Below, piece by piece: positions 11,051-19,688 of a DNA stretch of 64,000 nucleotides (position 1 is the stretch's first letter; every line of letters begins with the position of its first letter). Position numbers and translations under genes: made by a program. This stretch comes from Pseudoalteromonas rubra (lineage in GTDB: Bacteria > Pseudomonadota > Gammaproteobacteria > Enterobacterales > Alteromonadaceae), in assembly GCF_001482385.1 (NCBI RefSeq), contig NZ_CP013611.1:806001-870000 (forward strand), read 5' to 3'. Under the pieces are notes generated by a model. It saw only the letters and a list, made by a program, of their open reading frames with translations. It was not told the DNA's origin and made no database searches.

Positions 11051-12369
11051 CTGAGGAATCCCCAGATAATTATATTTCAAATCAATGTGATGGACACGCA
11101 CGGCATTGTTTGATCTAATTTATTTCGCCAAAAACTAACCAGATAACAACACCATGCGTGATATCACCATCCTACACGATATGCTCCGAAAAAACTGCCC
11201 CCAAATTCATGCTCGGCGCCTTGATTCATTAATGCTGGCAACTGAGACTTTGCTCGATAGCAATCAACTCTCACTTACCGAGCTTGGCCGGAATATGAAG
11301 GGCCCTGTCGCTGCTAAGCACAATATCAAGCGCATGGACCGGCTGCTTGGCAACACAGCCATGCATAACGACCGACTTGCTATTTACCGCTTCCATGCGC
11401 GCCTGATATGTGGCGCTAATCCCATGCCTATTTTGCTGGTCGACTGGGCAGATGTGCGTGAGCAACTGCGGCTGATGACGTTACGTGCTTCCGTCAGCAT
11501 TCAGGGACGCTCAATGATAGTGTATGAACGTACCTTCACGTTTGCTCAATACAACTCACCTAAGTCCCATCAGCTGTTCCTTGACGAACTTGCCAGCATC
11601 CTGCCTGATAAATGTATTCCACTCATCGTGACCGATGCTGGCTATCGAAATACCTGGTTTAGACAGGTCGATAAAAAAGGTTGGTTCTGGCTGGGACGGG
11701 TGCGTGGCAAAGTCACTTATCAGCATCAAAACAGTGAAGATTGGCATGTAAATCAGGCTCTTTATCCATCAGCTACTCCCCGTGGTCGTTATATTGGAGA
11801 AGTAAAGCTTGGCCGAAAAAGCCCAATTAGCTGCCATCTTCATTTATATAAAGCCAAACAAAAAGGCCGTACTGACAGGCGCTCATCAAAAGCAGGCAGG
11901 CATCATACCGCCCAAAAAAGTTATCGAACTGGCAGTAAGGAGCCTTGGCTATTAGCCACTAACCTGCCCGCAGAATTGTTCAAACCCAAACGTGTCGTCT
12001 CACTTTACGCCAAACGTATGCAAATCGAAGAAAGCTTTCGAGACCTGAAAAGCCCCCAATACGGGATGGGTCTGCGGCATAGTAAAAGTCGATGCCCCAA
12101 CCGGCTCGATATATTGTTATTACTCTCTTTGCTGGCGACCATTATTCTCTGGTGGATAGGCCTGTATGCCCAACACTCAAATTGGCAACGAAAGTTCCAG
12201 GCAAATACCATCAGAGATCGTGCTGTGCTGTCGACTGTAAGGCTCGGCAAAGAGGTTAGGCGACGAAGCGATTATGTTATGACGGGGAAGCAGCTGCGCT
12301 GGGCTATACGTGAATACGTGCGCTTGATACATCTGCTCGGGAGGCCTCAATTATGAGGGGATCCCCCAG
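11051..12369 (+). mobile_element. Complete IS4-family, IS10-group insertion sequence
   Basis: 1319 bp, against 1329 for IS10. The terminal inverted repeats read CTGAGGAATCCCCAGATAAT on the left and CTGGGGGATCCCCTCATAAT on the right, 17 of the first 21 bases matching, and resemble the IS10 ends. A single transposase gene is intact. It is inserted in an attC site, in the orientation opposite to the cassettes. A perfect 9-bp target duplication is not seen. Confidence 0.88.
11154..12356 (+). CDS. IS4-family (IS10-group) transposase, intact
   Basis: 400 residues (Tn10/IS10 transposase has 402). The DDE triad falls at the same positions as in Tn10: Asp97 in LLVDWAD, Asp161 in IVTDAGYRN and Glu292 in the YREK-type signature YAKRMQIEESFRDLK. 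It is a cut-and-paste transposase that acts on the ends at 11051 and 12369. All key residues are present, so the element may be active. Confidence 0.93.
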   Translation: MRDITILHDMLRKNCPQIHARRLDSLMLATETLLDSNQLSLTELGRNMKGPVAAKHNIKRMDRLLGNTAMHNDRLAIYRFHARLICGANPMPILLVDWADVREQLRLMTLRASVSIQGRSMIVYERTFTFAQYNSPKSHQLFLDELASILPDKCIPLIVTDAGYRNTWFRQVDKKGWFWLGRVRGKVTYQHQNSEDWHVNQALYPSATPRGRYIGEVKLGRKSPISCHLHLYKAKQKGRTDRRSSKAGRHHTAQKSYRTGSKEPWLLATNLPAELFKPKRVVSLYAKRMQIEESFRDLKSPQYGMGLRHSKSRCPNRLDILLLLSLLATIILWWIGLYAQHSNWQRKFQANTIRDRAVLSTVRLGKEVRRRSDYVMTGKQLRWAIREYVRLIHLLGRPQL

Positions 12370-12476
12370 CGCTTGCCTAACCGGCGTAAAATAGCAGGCT
12401 AAAATTAGCGACAAAGGAGCGCAAGCCTGCTGTTTTGCGTCCTTTGGTTTAGCACTTGTTATACATCATTATATCC

Positions 12477-12929
12477 CTACCTTTCACTAGGTGCTCTTGG
12501 AGGTGGCGGCGGAGCTTCCTCTGCTGACTCGAAGCTAAGAAGTTCTGTTAACTTAAACACCTTCCAATTTGCACAAAAAATTATATCCGACCTATCTTTT
12601 TTAGTAGTATTATATGACATGATTATCTCTATTTTATCTACGTGTTTACTAGCAACACTAAGATAGGAGCGATAATACTCTCCGATATAACTGAAGTCCT
12701 CGTGTATGTCTAAATCTAACTCAAATTCACCATCTAAATTTGCAGTAACGCTACTTAAAAAGGTGTCGCCTTTCTGTATTGGCGATAATATTTCATACAC
12801 TTTTAGTTTTTGATTGGGGTTGGTCTTTTCAAGAATTTCTACGGAGAAAGGTAAAAACTCTTTTGCTTTCTCACCACATGCGAAAACTTTTAAACTGAAC
12901 AAAAATATAAATGCTAGAAACGTACGCAT
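12477..12929 (-). CDS. Small exported protein of unknown function (cassette gene)
   Basis: 150 residues. The frame is open up to 13025, but that part is attC 5. ATG 12929 with GGAAAG upstream gives a signal peptide (MRTFLAFIFLFSLKVFACG) and is the real start. The mature part is acidic with beta-rich character and ends in a proline run (EEAPPPPPRAPSER). The two cysteines may form a disulphide. No family is recognised. It is flanked by attC sites 4 and 5. Confidence 0.65.
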   Translation of the reverse strand: MRTFLAFIFLFSLKVFACGEKAKEFLPFSVEILEKTNPNQKLKVYEILSPIQKGDTFLSSVTANLDGEFELDLDIHEDFSYIGEYYRSYLSVASKHVDKIEIIMSYNTTKKDRSDIIFCANWKVFKLTELLSFESAEEAPPPPPRAPSER

Positions 12930-12942
12930 AACTTTCCATGAT

Positions 12943-13046
12943 GTATAACGCCGCAAATAAACGGCAAAAATTAGTTGGCTAAAATTTGTGAGGCACGAAC
13001 AAAGCCAACTGGTTTTTGTCCGCACTTTTAATTTGCTTTGTTAGGC
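12943..13046 (-). other. attC site 5
   Basis: The left core is GTATAAC (12943-12949) and the right core GTTAGGC (13040-13046). The interior arms AGTTGGCT and AGCCAACT pair. The site lies immediately beyond the stop of the 177-residue gene that follows. Confidence 0.75.
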
Positions 13047-13047
13047 A

Positions 13048-13581
13048 TCAAAATGCCAATACCTCTGAAAAGCTATATAACAATTTTCCATTAAGGCACT
13101 TATGATTACTTGATACAAATTGAGCTGTCCACCCCTTTGCACCACTTGAGCCAATTTTAGATTCAATTAGCTGGTCATATAACTGTTCTAAGTTTAATTC
13201 TTGAAACGAAGATAGTGCTTCCTCCAAGTCAGCCTGACTCCCTGATGCGGGTATATTTACGTTGGCGTTGTAAACTGCATCTATACTCTTAGGTTTGTAA
13301 GCATCAAACTTTGCAACAAGCTCAGGATTGCTTCCCATAAACGCATCCAATTCTTCTTTTTCATTTGAATCCAAATGATAAACAAATGCAGAATCACAGC
13401 TTTCTGTTGAAAAGGAGCGCTTATAAGAGTCGTTTACAAAGCGTGAAGAGAAAATGACAATTCTAGGTTTGTTAGTTTGACTTTGAATATCAAAATCATT
13501 GAGTTCTAGAATTCGGTGAACTCTCCATATTCCTGAACCATAGCTTCTGACCCAATCTCCGATCTTAATGTTATCGTCCAT
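13048..13581 (-). CDS. Hypothetical cassette protein
   Basis: 177 residues, soluble, acidic, with no signal peptide. The N-terminus (KIGDWVRSYGSGIWRVHRIL) looks like a small SH3/KOW-like beta barrel. The middle is helical (ELDAFMGSNPELVAKFDAYKPK, SQADLEEALSSFQELN). No family is recognised. ATG 13581 has AAGGA upstream. It is flanked by attC 5 and attC 6. Confidence 0.6.
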   Translation of the reverse strand: MDDNIKIGDWVRSYGSGIWRVHRILELNDFDIQSQTNKPRIVIFSSRFVNDSYKRSFSTESCDSAFVYHLDSNEKEELDAFMGSNPELVAKFDAYKPKSIDAVYNANVNIPASGSQADLEEALSSFQELNLEQLYDQLIESKIGSSGAKGWTAQFVSSNHKCLNGKLLYSFSEVLAF

Positions 13582-13593
13582 ACTTTCCTTGAT

Positions 13594-13693
13594 GCCTAAC
13601 GCCTTACTATTGGGCGCAAAAATGCTTGGCTAGAATTAGCGACGAAGGAGCACAAGCCAAGCGTTTTGCGTCCTTTTGAGTAACTTGTTATAA
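13594..13693 (-). other. attC site 6
   Basis: The left core is GCCTAAC (13594-13600) and the right core GTTATAA (13687-13693). The arms GCTTGGCT and AGCCAAGC pair. The sequence is closely related to attC 4 and 8. Confidence 0.75.
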
Positions 13694-14077
13694 GCCGTAA
13701 TTACAGCCAAGCAACCGCGAACGAATATATTTGTCAATCTTGCGCACTGTCAAATCATTATATATTTTGCACCACTCTTCGTGGTTTCCGTAGTCTGCAA
13801 TTTTATAGATTATTAAATCTAAATTTCTATTTGTGATTTTAGGGTGATTAAGAGTTTCAATAAATTTAGTAGAATTTTTCAAACCCCAATTTACGATTAC
13901 CCCATAGGTAGCAGCCCCCGGAGCCTCACCTTTATACTCATTCAAATAATCAATAATTTGCTCACTAGAAGGGTTTTTATCTAAAAATGAACTAGTAACT
14001 CTATTTGCTTCACAGATTGAATCGCACTCACAGCCAACTAATAGTAATGCAACTAGTGTCACCGAAAGTCGATTCAT
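13688..14077 (-). CDS. Small lipoprotein of unknown function (cassette gene)
   Basis: 129 residues. The frame extends to 14146, but that part is attC 7. ATG 14077 with AGGAG upstream gives a lipoprotein signal MNRLSVTLVALLLVGC with Cys16. The mature part contains a helical, cysteine-containing domain (paired positions such as CECDSIC near the anchor and EEWCKIYND, LLGCNYGL later). No family is recognised. Confidence 0.65.
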   Translation of the reverse strand: MNRLSVTLVALLLVGCECDSICEANRVTSSFLDKNPSSEQIIDYLNEYKGEAPGAATYGVIVNWGLKNSTKFIETLNHPKITNRNLDLIIYKIADYGNHEEWCKIYNDLTVRKIDKYIRSRLLGCNYGL

Positions 14078-14096
14078 TTGCCAAACTCTCCTAGGC

Positions 14097-14222
14097 TTAT
14101 AACGCCCTGTTAAGGTGTGAGCAACGCAATACCGATGCTGCCGCATACCATCTTAAACACTAAAACTAACGCATAGTAAAAATGCCACGCGTTGCGAATC
14201 ACTCTTAAACAGTTTGTTAGCA
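14097..14222 (-). other. attC site 7
   Basis: A long site of about 126 bp with the left core TTATAAC (14097-14103) and right core GTTAGCA (14216-14222). The arms CAACGC and GCGTTG pair. Apart from the first bases it is identical to attC 9. Confidence 0.75.
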
Positions 14223-14861
14223 GTAATTAGATCACCGTGACTTCTTGAAGGCGAGACCTAATCTGATTGCACGCTTTATCTATGGCTGAGGATATCTGCT
14301 CACTATTTTGAATTGCGTCTTGGTAATAACCTGGCTCATGACGCCTGCCCACCTCAAAATCAACACTCTCATGATGACATTTAGCTTTTACCTCTTTTAG
14401 TGCCTCATAAACGGTTTCTGCATAAAATGGTTTATGAGTTTCGAGCATAATTGAAAACTCGCTGTAAGGTTTAGCAAACGCTTTAAGTCGCTCGAACTTT
14501 CGAGCATCTTCCGTTTGGTTGGGGTCAATATAGTCCATAAATGGTCGTAACTTCTCCGTAGCAACTTTAAGTTCTACAAGTGAACTCCAAACCTTACTAT
14601 ATATCTGGTATTCATGATCAAATTGCACTTGTGAGACGTAAGTAATTTTACTTAATCGAGCCTCATAGCGTTTCGAAGACTTATCCAGCTCAACCTTTAA
14701 TTTGGACAGATCTTTATTAATAGAGCCTTTATATTTCTCTATTACTACGGATAACCAGAGCTTGCCTATCAAACCAAACAACGCAGCAAGAACGACGCTC
14801 GTTCCTCCCATGATTACAACAAATTGATTAAATAGCTCCATAGTTCCTCATTACTGCTAAC
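14100..14861 (-). repeat. Duplicated cassette, copy 1 (762 bp)
   Basis: Identical by eye to 15383-16144. The unit is one whole cassette (attC plus the 204-residue gene). Identity starts and stops exactly at the AAC of the core sites, as expected for integrase-mediated excision and re-insertion. Confidence 0.9.
14227..14841 (-). CDS. Membrane-anchored coiled-coil protein, copy 1
   Basis: 204 residues. One N-terminal membrane helix (about 8-32) is followed by a charged coiled coil (about 35-65) and a helical cytoplasmic domain (about 70-200) with GRRHEPGYYQD near residue 165. No family is recognised. The product is identical, residue for residue, to that of the gene at 15510. The stop lies 4 bases beyond attC 7. 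Confidence 0.7.
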   Translation of the reverse strand: MELFNQFVVIMGGTSVVLAALFGLIGKLWLSVVIEKYKGSINKDLSKLKVELDKSSKRYEARLSKITYVSQVQFDHEYQIYSKVWSSLVELKVATEKLRPFMDYIDPNQTEDARKFERLKAFAKPYSEFSIMLETHKPFYAETVYEALKEVKAKCHHESVDFEVGRRHEPGYYQDAIQNSEQISSAIDKACNQIRSRLQEVTVI

Positions 14862-14955
14862 GCTCGCCTAACCGGCGAAAAATGCTTGGCTAAAATTAGC
14901 GACGAAGGAGCGCAGCCAAGCATTTTGCGTCCTTTGGTTTAGGCACTTGTTAGGC
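14855..14955 (-). other. attC site 8
   Basis: The left core is TGCTAAC (14855-14861) and the right core GTTAGGC (14949-14955). The two arms pair almost throughout (AAATGCTTGGCT with AGCCAAGCATTTTGC). The stop codon of the 141-residue gene lies in the right core. Confidence 0.8.
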
Positions 14956-15375
14956 ATTTGCATGACTATTTATTCGAATTGGGCCCATATGAAGACCAAA
15001 AACAATTGTAAGTTTCCTCTTAGGGTTATGAAAGAAGATCATAAAACCTGTGTCATTGGGTTCTTCGAATTCATCAACCGTACCGTAGTAATTAATAAAC
15101 CAATCAAGTTTTTGAGCTTTCTTCTTGTCATTGTCATTAAACTGTTCACTAAGATAATTTACAAATGAGATCTTATCAGCAGAAAAACCAACGTTAATAC
15201 GGGTTTCATGATTCTCTGCAACATACTCAAAATCGACACCTTTCTCTTGTGACTTTTCAACTCTTTCTACTGAGGAGAATTTAGAGAGAAGGTCTTTTAC
15301 CTCTTCAGGTGAAGCTTCCAATTCAATAATTGGGAAGTTTGGTTCAAATTTTTTCTTTTTGAATAATGACAACAT
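14950..15375 (-). CDS. Hypothetical cassette protein
   Basis: 141 residues, soluble, beginning MLSLFKKKKFEP and ending in a beta-rich segment (TGFMIFFHNPKRKLTIVFGLHMG). It has alternating charged and hydrophobic strands typical of a small alpha/beta domain. No family is recognised. It is inserted between the two copies of the duplicated cassette. Confidence 0.6.
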   Translation of the reverse strand: MLSLFKKKKFEPNFPIIELEASPEEVKDLLSKFSSVERVEKSQEKGVDFEYVAENHETRINVGFSADKISFVNYLSEQFNDNDKKKAQKLDWFINYYGTVDEFEEPNDTGFMIFFHNPKRKLTIVFGLHMGPIRINSHANA

Positions 15376-15379
15376 AGAT

Positions 15380-15505
15380 GCCTAACGCCCTGTTAAGGTG
15401 TGAGCAACGCAATACCGATGCTGCCGCATACCATCTTAAACACTAAAACTAACGCATAGTAAAAATGCCACGCGTTGCGAATCACTCTTAAACAGTTTGT
15501 TAGCA
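15380..15505 (-). other. attC site 9
   Basis: The left core GCCTAAC (15380-15386) fits RYYYAAC exactly and the right core is GTTAGCA (15499-15505). It is identical to attC 7 from the AAC onward. Confidence 0.75.
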
Positions 15506-16144
15506 GTAATTAGATCACCGTGACTTCTTGAAGGCGAGACCTAATCTGATTGCACGCTTTATCTATGGCTGAGGATATCTGCTCACTATTTTGAATTGCG
15601 TCTTGGTAATAACCTGGCTCATGACGCCTGCCCACCTCAAAATCAACACTCTCATGATGACATTTAGCTTTTACCTCTTTTAGTGCCTCATAAACGGTTT
15701 CTGCATAAAATGGTTTATGAGTTTCGAGCATAATTGAAAACTCGCTGTAAGGTTTAGCAAACGCTTTAAGTCGCTCGAACTTTCGAGCATCTTCCGTTTG
15801 GTTGGGGTCAATATAGTCCATAAATGGTCGTAACTTCTCCGTAGCAACTTTAAGTTCTACAAGTGAACTCCAAACCTTACTATATATCTGGTATTCATGA
15901 TCAAATTGCACTTGTGAGACGTAAGTAATTTTACTTAATCGAGCCTCATAGCGTTTCGAAGACTTATCCAGCTCAACCTTTAATTTGGACAGATCTTTAT
16001 TAATAGAGCCTTTATATTTCTCTATTACTACGGATAACCAGAGCTTGCCTATCAAACCAAACAACGCAGCAAGAACGACGCTCGTTCCTCCCATGATTAC
16101 AACAAATTGATTAAATAGCTCCATAGTTCCTCATTACTGCTAAC
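15383..16144 (-). repeat. Duplicated cassette, copy 2 (762 bp)
   Basis: Second copy of the unit at 14100-14861, offset 1283 bases. Its right end (GCTAAC at 16139-16144) is the last recognisable core site and marks the 5' boundary of the array. Confidence 0.9.
15510..16124 (-). CDS. Membrane-anchored coiled-coil protein, copy 2
   Basis: The 204-residue product is identical to that of the gene at 14227: one membrane helix near the N-terminus, coiled coil, helical cytoplasmic domain, family unknown. Complete identity at the nucleotide level means the duplication is recent. As the first cassette of the array it would be the one nearest a cassette promoter if one existed to the right. Confidence 0.7.
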   Translation of the reverse strand: MELFNQFVVIMGGTSVVLAALFGLIGKLWLSVVIEKYKGSINKDLSKLKVELDKSSKRYEARLSKITYVSQVQFDHEYQIYSKVWSSLVELKVATEKLRPFMDYIDPNQTEDARKFERLKAFAKPYSEFSIMLETHKPFYAETVYEALKEVKAKCHHESVDFEVGRRHEPGYYQDAIQNSEQISSAIDKACNQIRSRLQEVTVI

Positions 16145-16579
16145 AGCTTATTAGCGTGAATGCCGGTTAGATCCAGTTCCTAAAACCGTACAGATCCACA
16201 ACTAAATTATTTTATTCATAGCAAGAACAATAACCTACCACCATTGCTCTCATTGCTCAAGCCAAAACGGCTTTGTTGAAACCGAGCCTTGTTCTTAGCG
16301 AGACTTGGGGTCTCGTTATGTAAAACGGCTAACACAATAAATTTCAATAGTTTAACAAGGTATACGGCATAAACGAGACTTTCAAGCGCGGAGAAAACGA
16401 GAAATTTGACATGGAAACTGACTAAATTCATTTATACCTGTATAGATAAACAGCATTTAGAGTAGGAATGCCCTAGTCTCCTTTTTTGGTATCTGTACAC
16501 ACATAACTCAGCATTTTCCTTTGCAGTTAAAAACAAAGAAAGCGTCTAAACAGGCTACCCCCCACAATCTCCACCCAAC
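16145..16579. other. Region right of the cassette array
   Basis: 435 bases between the array and acnB, where an attI site and integrase gene would be expected. No integrase motif is readable on either strand. The 71-codon minus-strand frame at 16216-16431 has no family resemblance and is probably not a gene. A short AACGAGA-containing repeat pattern is visible around 16310-16400 but is not interpretable. Confidence 0.4.
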
Positions 16580-16607
16580 AAAAAAGCGCGTATAAACGCG
16601 CTTTTTT
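16580..16607 (-). terminator. Rho-independent terminator of acnB
   Basis: AAAAAAGCGCG and CGCGCTTTTTT form a perfect 11-base stem around a 6-base loop, with a T run on either strand. It lies 22 bases after the acnB stop. Confidence 0.85.
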
Positions 16608-16628
16608 CAGTCTTTTAATCTTTGAAGA

Positions 16629-19439
16629 TTAAAGTACTTTAACAGGTACCGCTTGCTCTGAACCGAACTTAGTTGTTAGTTCTTCTTCAAGCGGGGTGAA
16701 CGCAGTCAGGTCGATGCCTTCAACAGCAACCTGGTACTCGTCCATAGTTGGGAAACGACCCAGAATCGTTGAAAGTACTACCAGTGGCGTAGAGCCAAGT
16801 AGTGATTCACCTTTCTTCTCGTTAGAATCCGCTACAACACGGCCCTGGAACAGACGCGTAGAAGTTGCGATAACTGTGTCACCTGGTTCTGCTTTTTCCT
16901 GGTTACCCATACACAGGTTACATCCAGGACGCTCAAGATACAGGATGTTTTCGTACTTAGTACGTGCCGCTGTCTTCGGATTTTCATCATCAAACTCAAA
17001 GCCTGCGTACTTAGCCAGTACTTCCCAATCGCCTTCTGCTTTTAGCTCATCAACAATGTTATATGTTGGTGGCGCAACAACCAGTGGTGCTTTGAACTCG
17101 ATTGAGCCGTTTTGCTTCTCAAGGTTACGTAGCATCTGTGCGATGATCTGCATGTCACCTTTGTGAACCATACAAGAACCAACGAAGCCCAGGTCAACTG
17201 GCTTGCCATCGTAGAAAGAAACAGGACGGATCACATCGTGCGTATAACGCTTAGAAACGTCTTCGTTGTTTACATCCGGGTCAGCAATCATTGGTTCAAC
17301 GATTTCGTCCAGGTTAACAACCACTTCTGCGTAGTACTTAGCATTGTCATCAGGTGCAAGTGCAGGTTGCTCACCTGAGTTGATACCCGCGATACGCTCA
17401 TCAGCCAAGTCGATAAGGCCTTGTAACGTCTTCGCTTCGTTCTCCATGCCCTTGTTGATCATGATCTGAATGCGGCTCTTAGCCAGCTCGATTGACTTGA
17501 TCAACGTTTCATCGTTAGAGATACAGATTGACGCTTTCGCTTTCATCTCTGCAGTCCAGTCAGTGAAAGTGAACGCCTGGTCAGCCATCAGAGTACCAAT
17601 GTGTACTTCGATGATACGGCCCTGGAATACGTTCTCACCGCCGAATTGCTTCAGCATTTGTGCCTGAGTCGCGTGTACCACATCACGGAAGTCCATGTGC
17701 TTAGCCATGGCACCTTTGAAGGTTACTTTTACAGACTCTGGAATTGGCATTGCTGATTCACCAGTTGCCAGTGCCAGCGCAACAGTACCTGAGTCAGCAC
17801 CGAATGCCACACCTTTAGACATACGCGTATGCGAGTCACCACCGATGATGATAGCGCGGTCATCCACAGTAATGTCGTTCAGTACTTTGTGGATTACGTC
17901 TGTCATTGAGTGGTAAACCCCTTTAGGGTCACGTGCTGTGATCAGACCAAACTTGTTCATGAACGCCATTAGCTTAGGAATGTTCGCTTGCGCTTTTTTA
18001 TCCCAAACAGACGCAGTGTGACAGCCTGACTGGTATGCGCCGTCTACCAAAGGAGAAATTGTAGAAGCAGCCATGGCTTCCAGCTCCTGAGACGTCATTG
18101 GACCTGTGGTGTCCTGAGAACCAACGATGTTCACTTTAACACGAACGTTAGAACCAGCGTGAAGTGGTGTTTCAGAAGCAACACCTACTGCGTTACGGTT
18201 GAAGATTTTCTCAACCGCAGTCAGACCCTGACCTTCGTGTGAAATTTCTTTTGAAGCCGCGTAAACAACAGGTGCTTCAATGCCCAGCGTTTCGGCTGCA
18301 AATGTTTGTAGCTTCTTACCGAATACCACAGCGTAAGAACCACCGGCCTTCATGAACTCTACTTTTTGTGGAGTGAATGAAGAAGATACATCAACCAGCT
18401 CTTCGCTACCGTTAAATAGCTTCTGTGCTTTAGTATCGATAGTAAGTACCGTACCAGTCGCTACAGAATATGCTTCTTCCAGTACTGGGTCGCCGTTCGC
18501 GTCAGTCACTACGTTGCCGTTTTCATCGGTTTTCTTCACCCAGTTTTTAAGGTCAAGACCGATACCACCGGTTACATCAACGGTTGTCAGGAAGATTGGT
18601 GCAATACCGTTAGTACCCGCAACAACTGGTGCAATGTTGATGAATGGTACGTACGGGCTTGCTTGTGTACCTGCCCAAAGTGCAACGTTGTTCACACCAG
18701 ACATACGAGATGAACCTACACCCATAGTGCCTTTTTCAGCAATCAGCATAACTTTTGCATTTGGGTGCTTCTTCTGTAGCTCAACAATTTCTTGCTGTGC
18801 TTCAGGGGTGATCATACATTTACCGTGTAGTTCACGGTCAGCACGTGAGTGTGCCTGGTTACCTGGAGAAAGTAAGTCAGTTGAGATATCACCTTCACCG
18901 GCAATATAAGTAACAACTTCAATTTTCTCAGCAATATCAGGCAGCTTAGTAAAGAATTCAGCTTTCGCGTAGCTTTCTAAGATGTCTTTTGCAATTGCAT
19001 TGCCCGCTTTAAACGCCGCTTCTAAACGTGACGTGTCTGCGTCATAAAGGAAAACCTGCGTTTTAAGTACGTCAGCAGCTTGCTTAGCAACCGCTTCGTC
19101 GTTGCCCAGTGCAAGGTCAAGTAGTACCGCAATTGAAGGACCGCCTTTCATGTGAGAAAGCAGTTCAAATGCAAAGTCCGCAGAAATTTCAGCTACAGTC
19201 TCTTCGCCCAGGATAATTTCTTTTAGGAATTGTGCTTTCACACCAGCAGCGCTGGTTGTGCCCGGAAGCGTGTTGTAGATGAAGAAGTTCAGAGAATCTT
19301 CACGGTGCTCATGCCCTGTGTCTTTGATTTGGGCAATAATTTCAGATAGCAGATCAGCGCTATCGATTGGTTTTGGACTCAATCCAAGTTCCGTTTTACG
19401 GGTTTGGATTTCTTCCATGTACTCATTATACAAACTCAT
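16629..19439 (-). CDS. acnB: Aconitate hydratase B (long variant)
   Basis: 936 residues, longer than the 865 of E. coli AcnB. It catalyses citrate/isocitrate interconversion in the TCA cycle and often also 2-methylisocitrate dehydration. The order is an N-terminal HEAT-like domain (about 1-160), the swivel domain with VGSSRMSGVNN, and then the catalytic domains with VGSQDTTGPMT and GGDSHTRM. The cluster ligands are Cys756 (FVGSCMVHKG), Cys840 and Cys843 (GCNLCMGNQ). Extra length lies partly in a segment around 640-700 (SRIQIMINKGMENEAKTL). It is a single gene with its own terminator. Confidence 0.93.
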   Translation of the reverse strand: MSLYNEYMEEIQTRKTELGLSPKPIDSADLLSEIIAQIKDTGHEHREDSLNFFIYNTLPGTTSAAGVKAQFLKEIILGEETVAEISADFAFELLSHMKGGPSIAVLLDLALGNDEAVAKQAADVLKTQVFLYDADTSRLEAAFKAGNAIAKDILESYAKAEFFTKLPDIAEKIEVVTYIAGEGDISTDLLSPGNQAHSRADRELHGKCMITPEAQQEIVELQKKHPNAKVMLIAEKGTMGVGSSRMSGVNNVALWAGTQASPYVPFINIAPVVAGTNGIAPIFLTTVDVTGGIGLDLKNWVKKTDENGNVVTDANGDPVLEEAYSVATGTVLTIDTKAQKLFNGSEELVDVSSSFTPQKVEFMKAGGSYAVVFGKKLQTFAAETLGIEAPVVYAASKEISHEGQGLTAVEKIFNRNAVGVASETPLHAGSNVRVKVNIVGSQDTTGPMTSQELEAMAASTISPLVDGAYQSGCHTASVWDKKAQANIPKLMAFMNKFGLITARDPKGVYHSMTDVIHKVLNDITVDDRAIIIGGDSHTRMSKGVAFGADSGTVALALATGESAMPIPESVKVTFKGAMAKHMDFRDVVHATQAQMLKQFGGENVFQGRIIEVHIGTLMADQAFTFTDWTAEMKAKASICISNDETLIKSIELAKSRIQIMINKGMENEAKTLQGLIDLADERIAGINSGEQPALAPDDNAKYYAEVVVNLDEIVEPMIADPDVNNEDVSKRYTHDVIRPVSFYDGKPVDLGFVGSCMVHKGDMQIIAQMLRNLEKQNGSIEFKAPLVVAPPTYNIVDELKAEGDWEVLAKYAGFEFDDENPKTAARTKYENILYLERPGCNLCMGNQEKAEPGDTVIATSTRLFQGRVVADSNEKKGESLLGSTPLVVLSTILGRFPTMDEYQVAVEGIDLTAFTPLEEELTTKFGSEQAVPVKVL

Positions 19440-19688
19440 ATAAACCTCGTCAGGCAGTAATACGTGTAGATAGAACCGCGCTATTCTACCCTACTTTGCC
19501 GTTTCACGTAATCATTTAACTAAAAAAGCCTGTTTTAACGTCACTTTTCTAGTCGGATTCACATTCAGCGTGAGGCTGCTTTATACCAAACATCATCGCT
19601 TAGCAAAAATGAATATGTGAAATTCCGACTAATTGTCTAGTGCCGACGAGCGCGTTTATGCTGCTAAAAACATGCACCCCACCGAACG

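Larger units (their letters stand above)
11036..12464 (-). other. attC site 4, split by the complete IS10-group element
   Basis: The left core CTATAAC lies just before 11042. The IS occupies 11051-12369. The rest of the attC resumes at 12370 with CGCTTGCCTAACCGGCG and ends in GTTATAC (12458-12464). With the IS removed, the site closely matches attC 8. The IS therefore sits in the left arm, eight bases after TAAC. The nine flanking bases on each side (CGCCTCAGT and CGCTTGCCT) are not a clean duplication. Confidence 0.65.

Noticed and set aside
12930..13025. N-terminal extension of the 150-residue cassette gene
   Set aside because: The extra codons are the attC site itself; a signal peptide and ribosome site fit ATG 12929.
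16145..16579. Integron integrase or attI at the right end of the array
   Set aside because: No tyrosine-recombinase motif on either strand; the 71-codon frame at 16216-16431 is unlike IntI.
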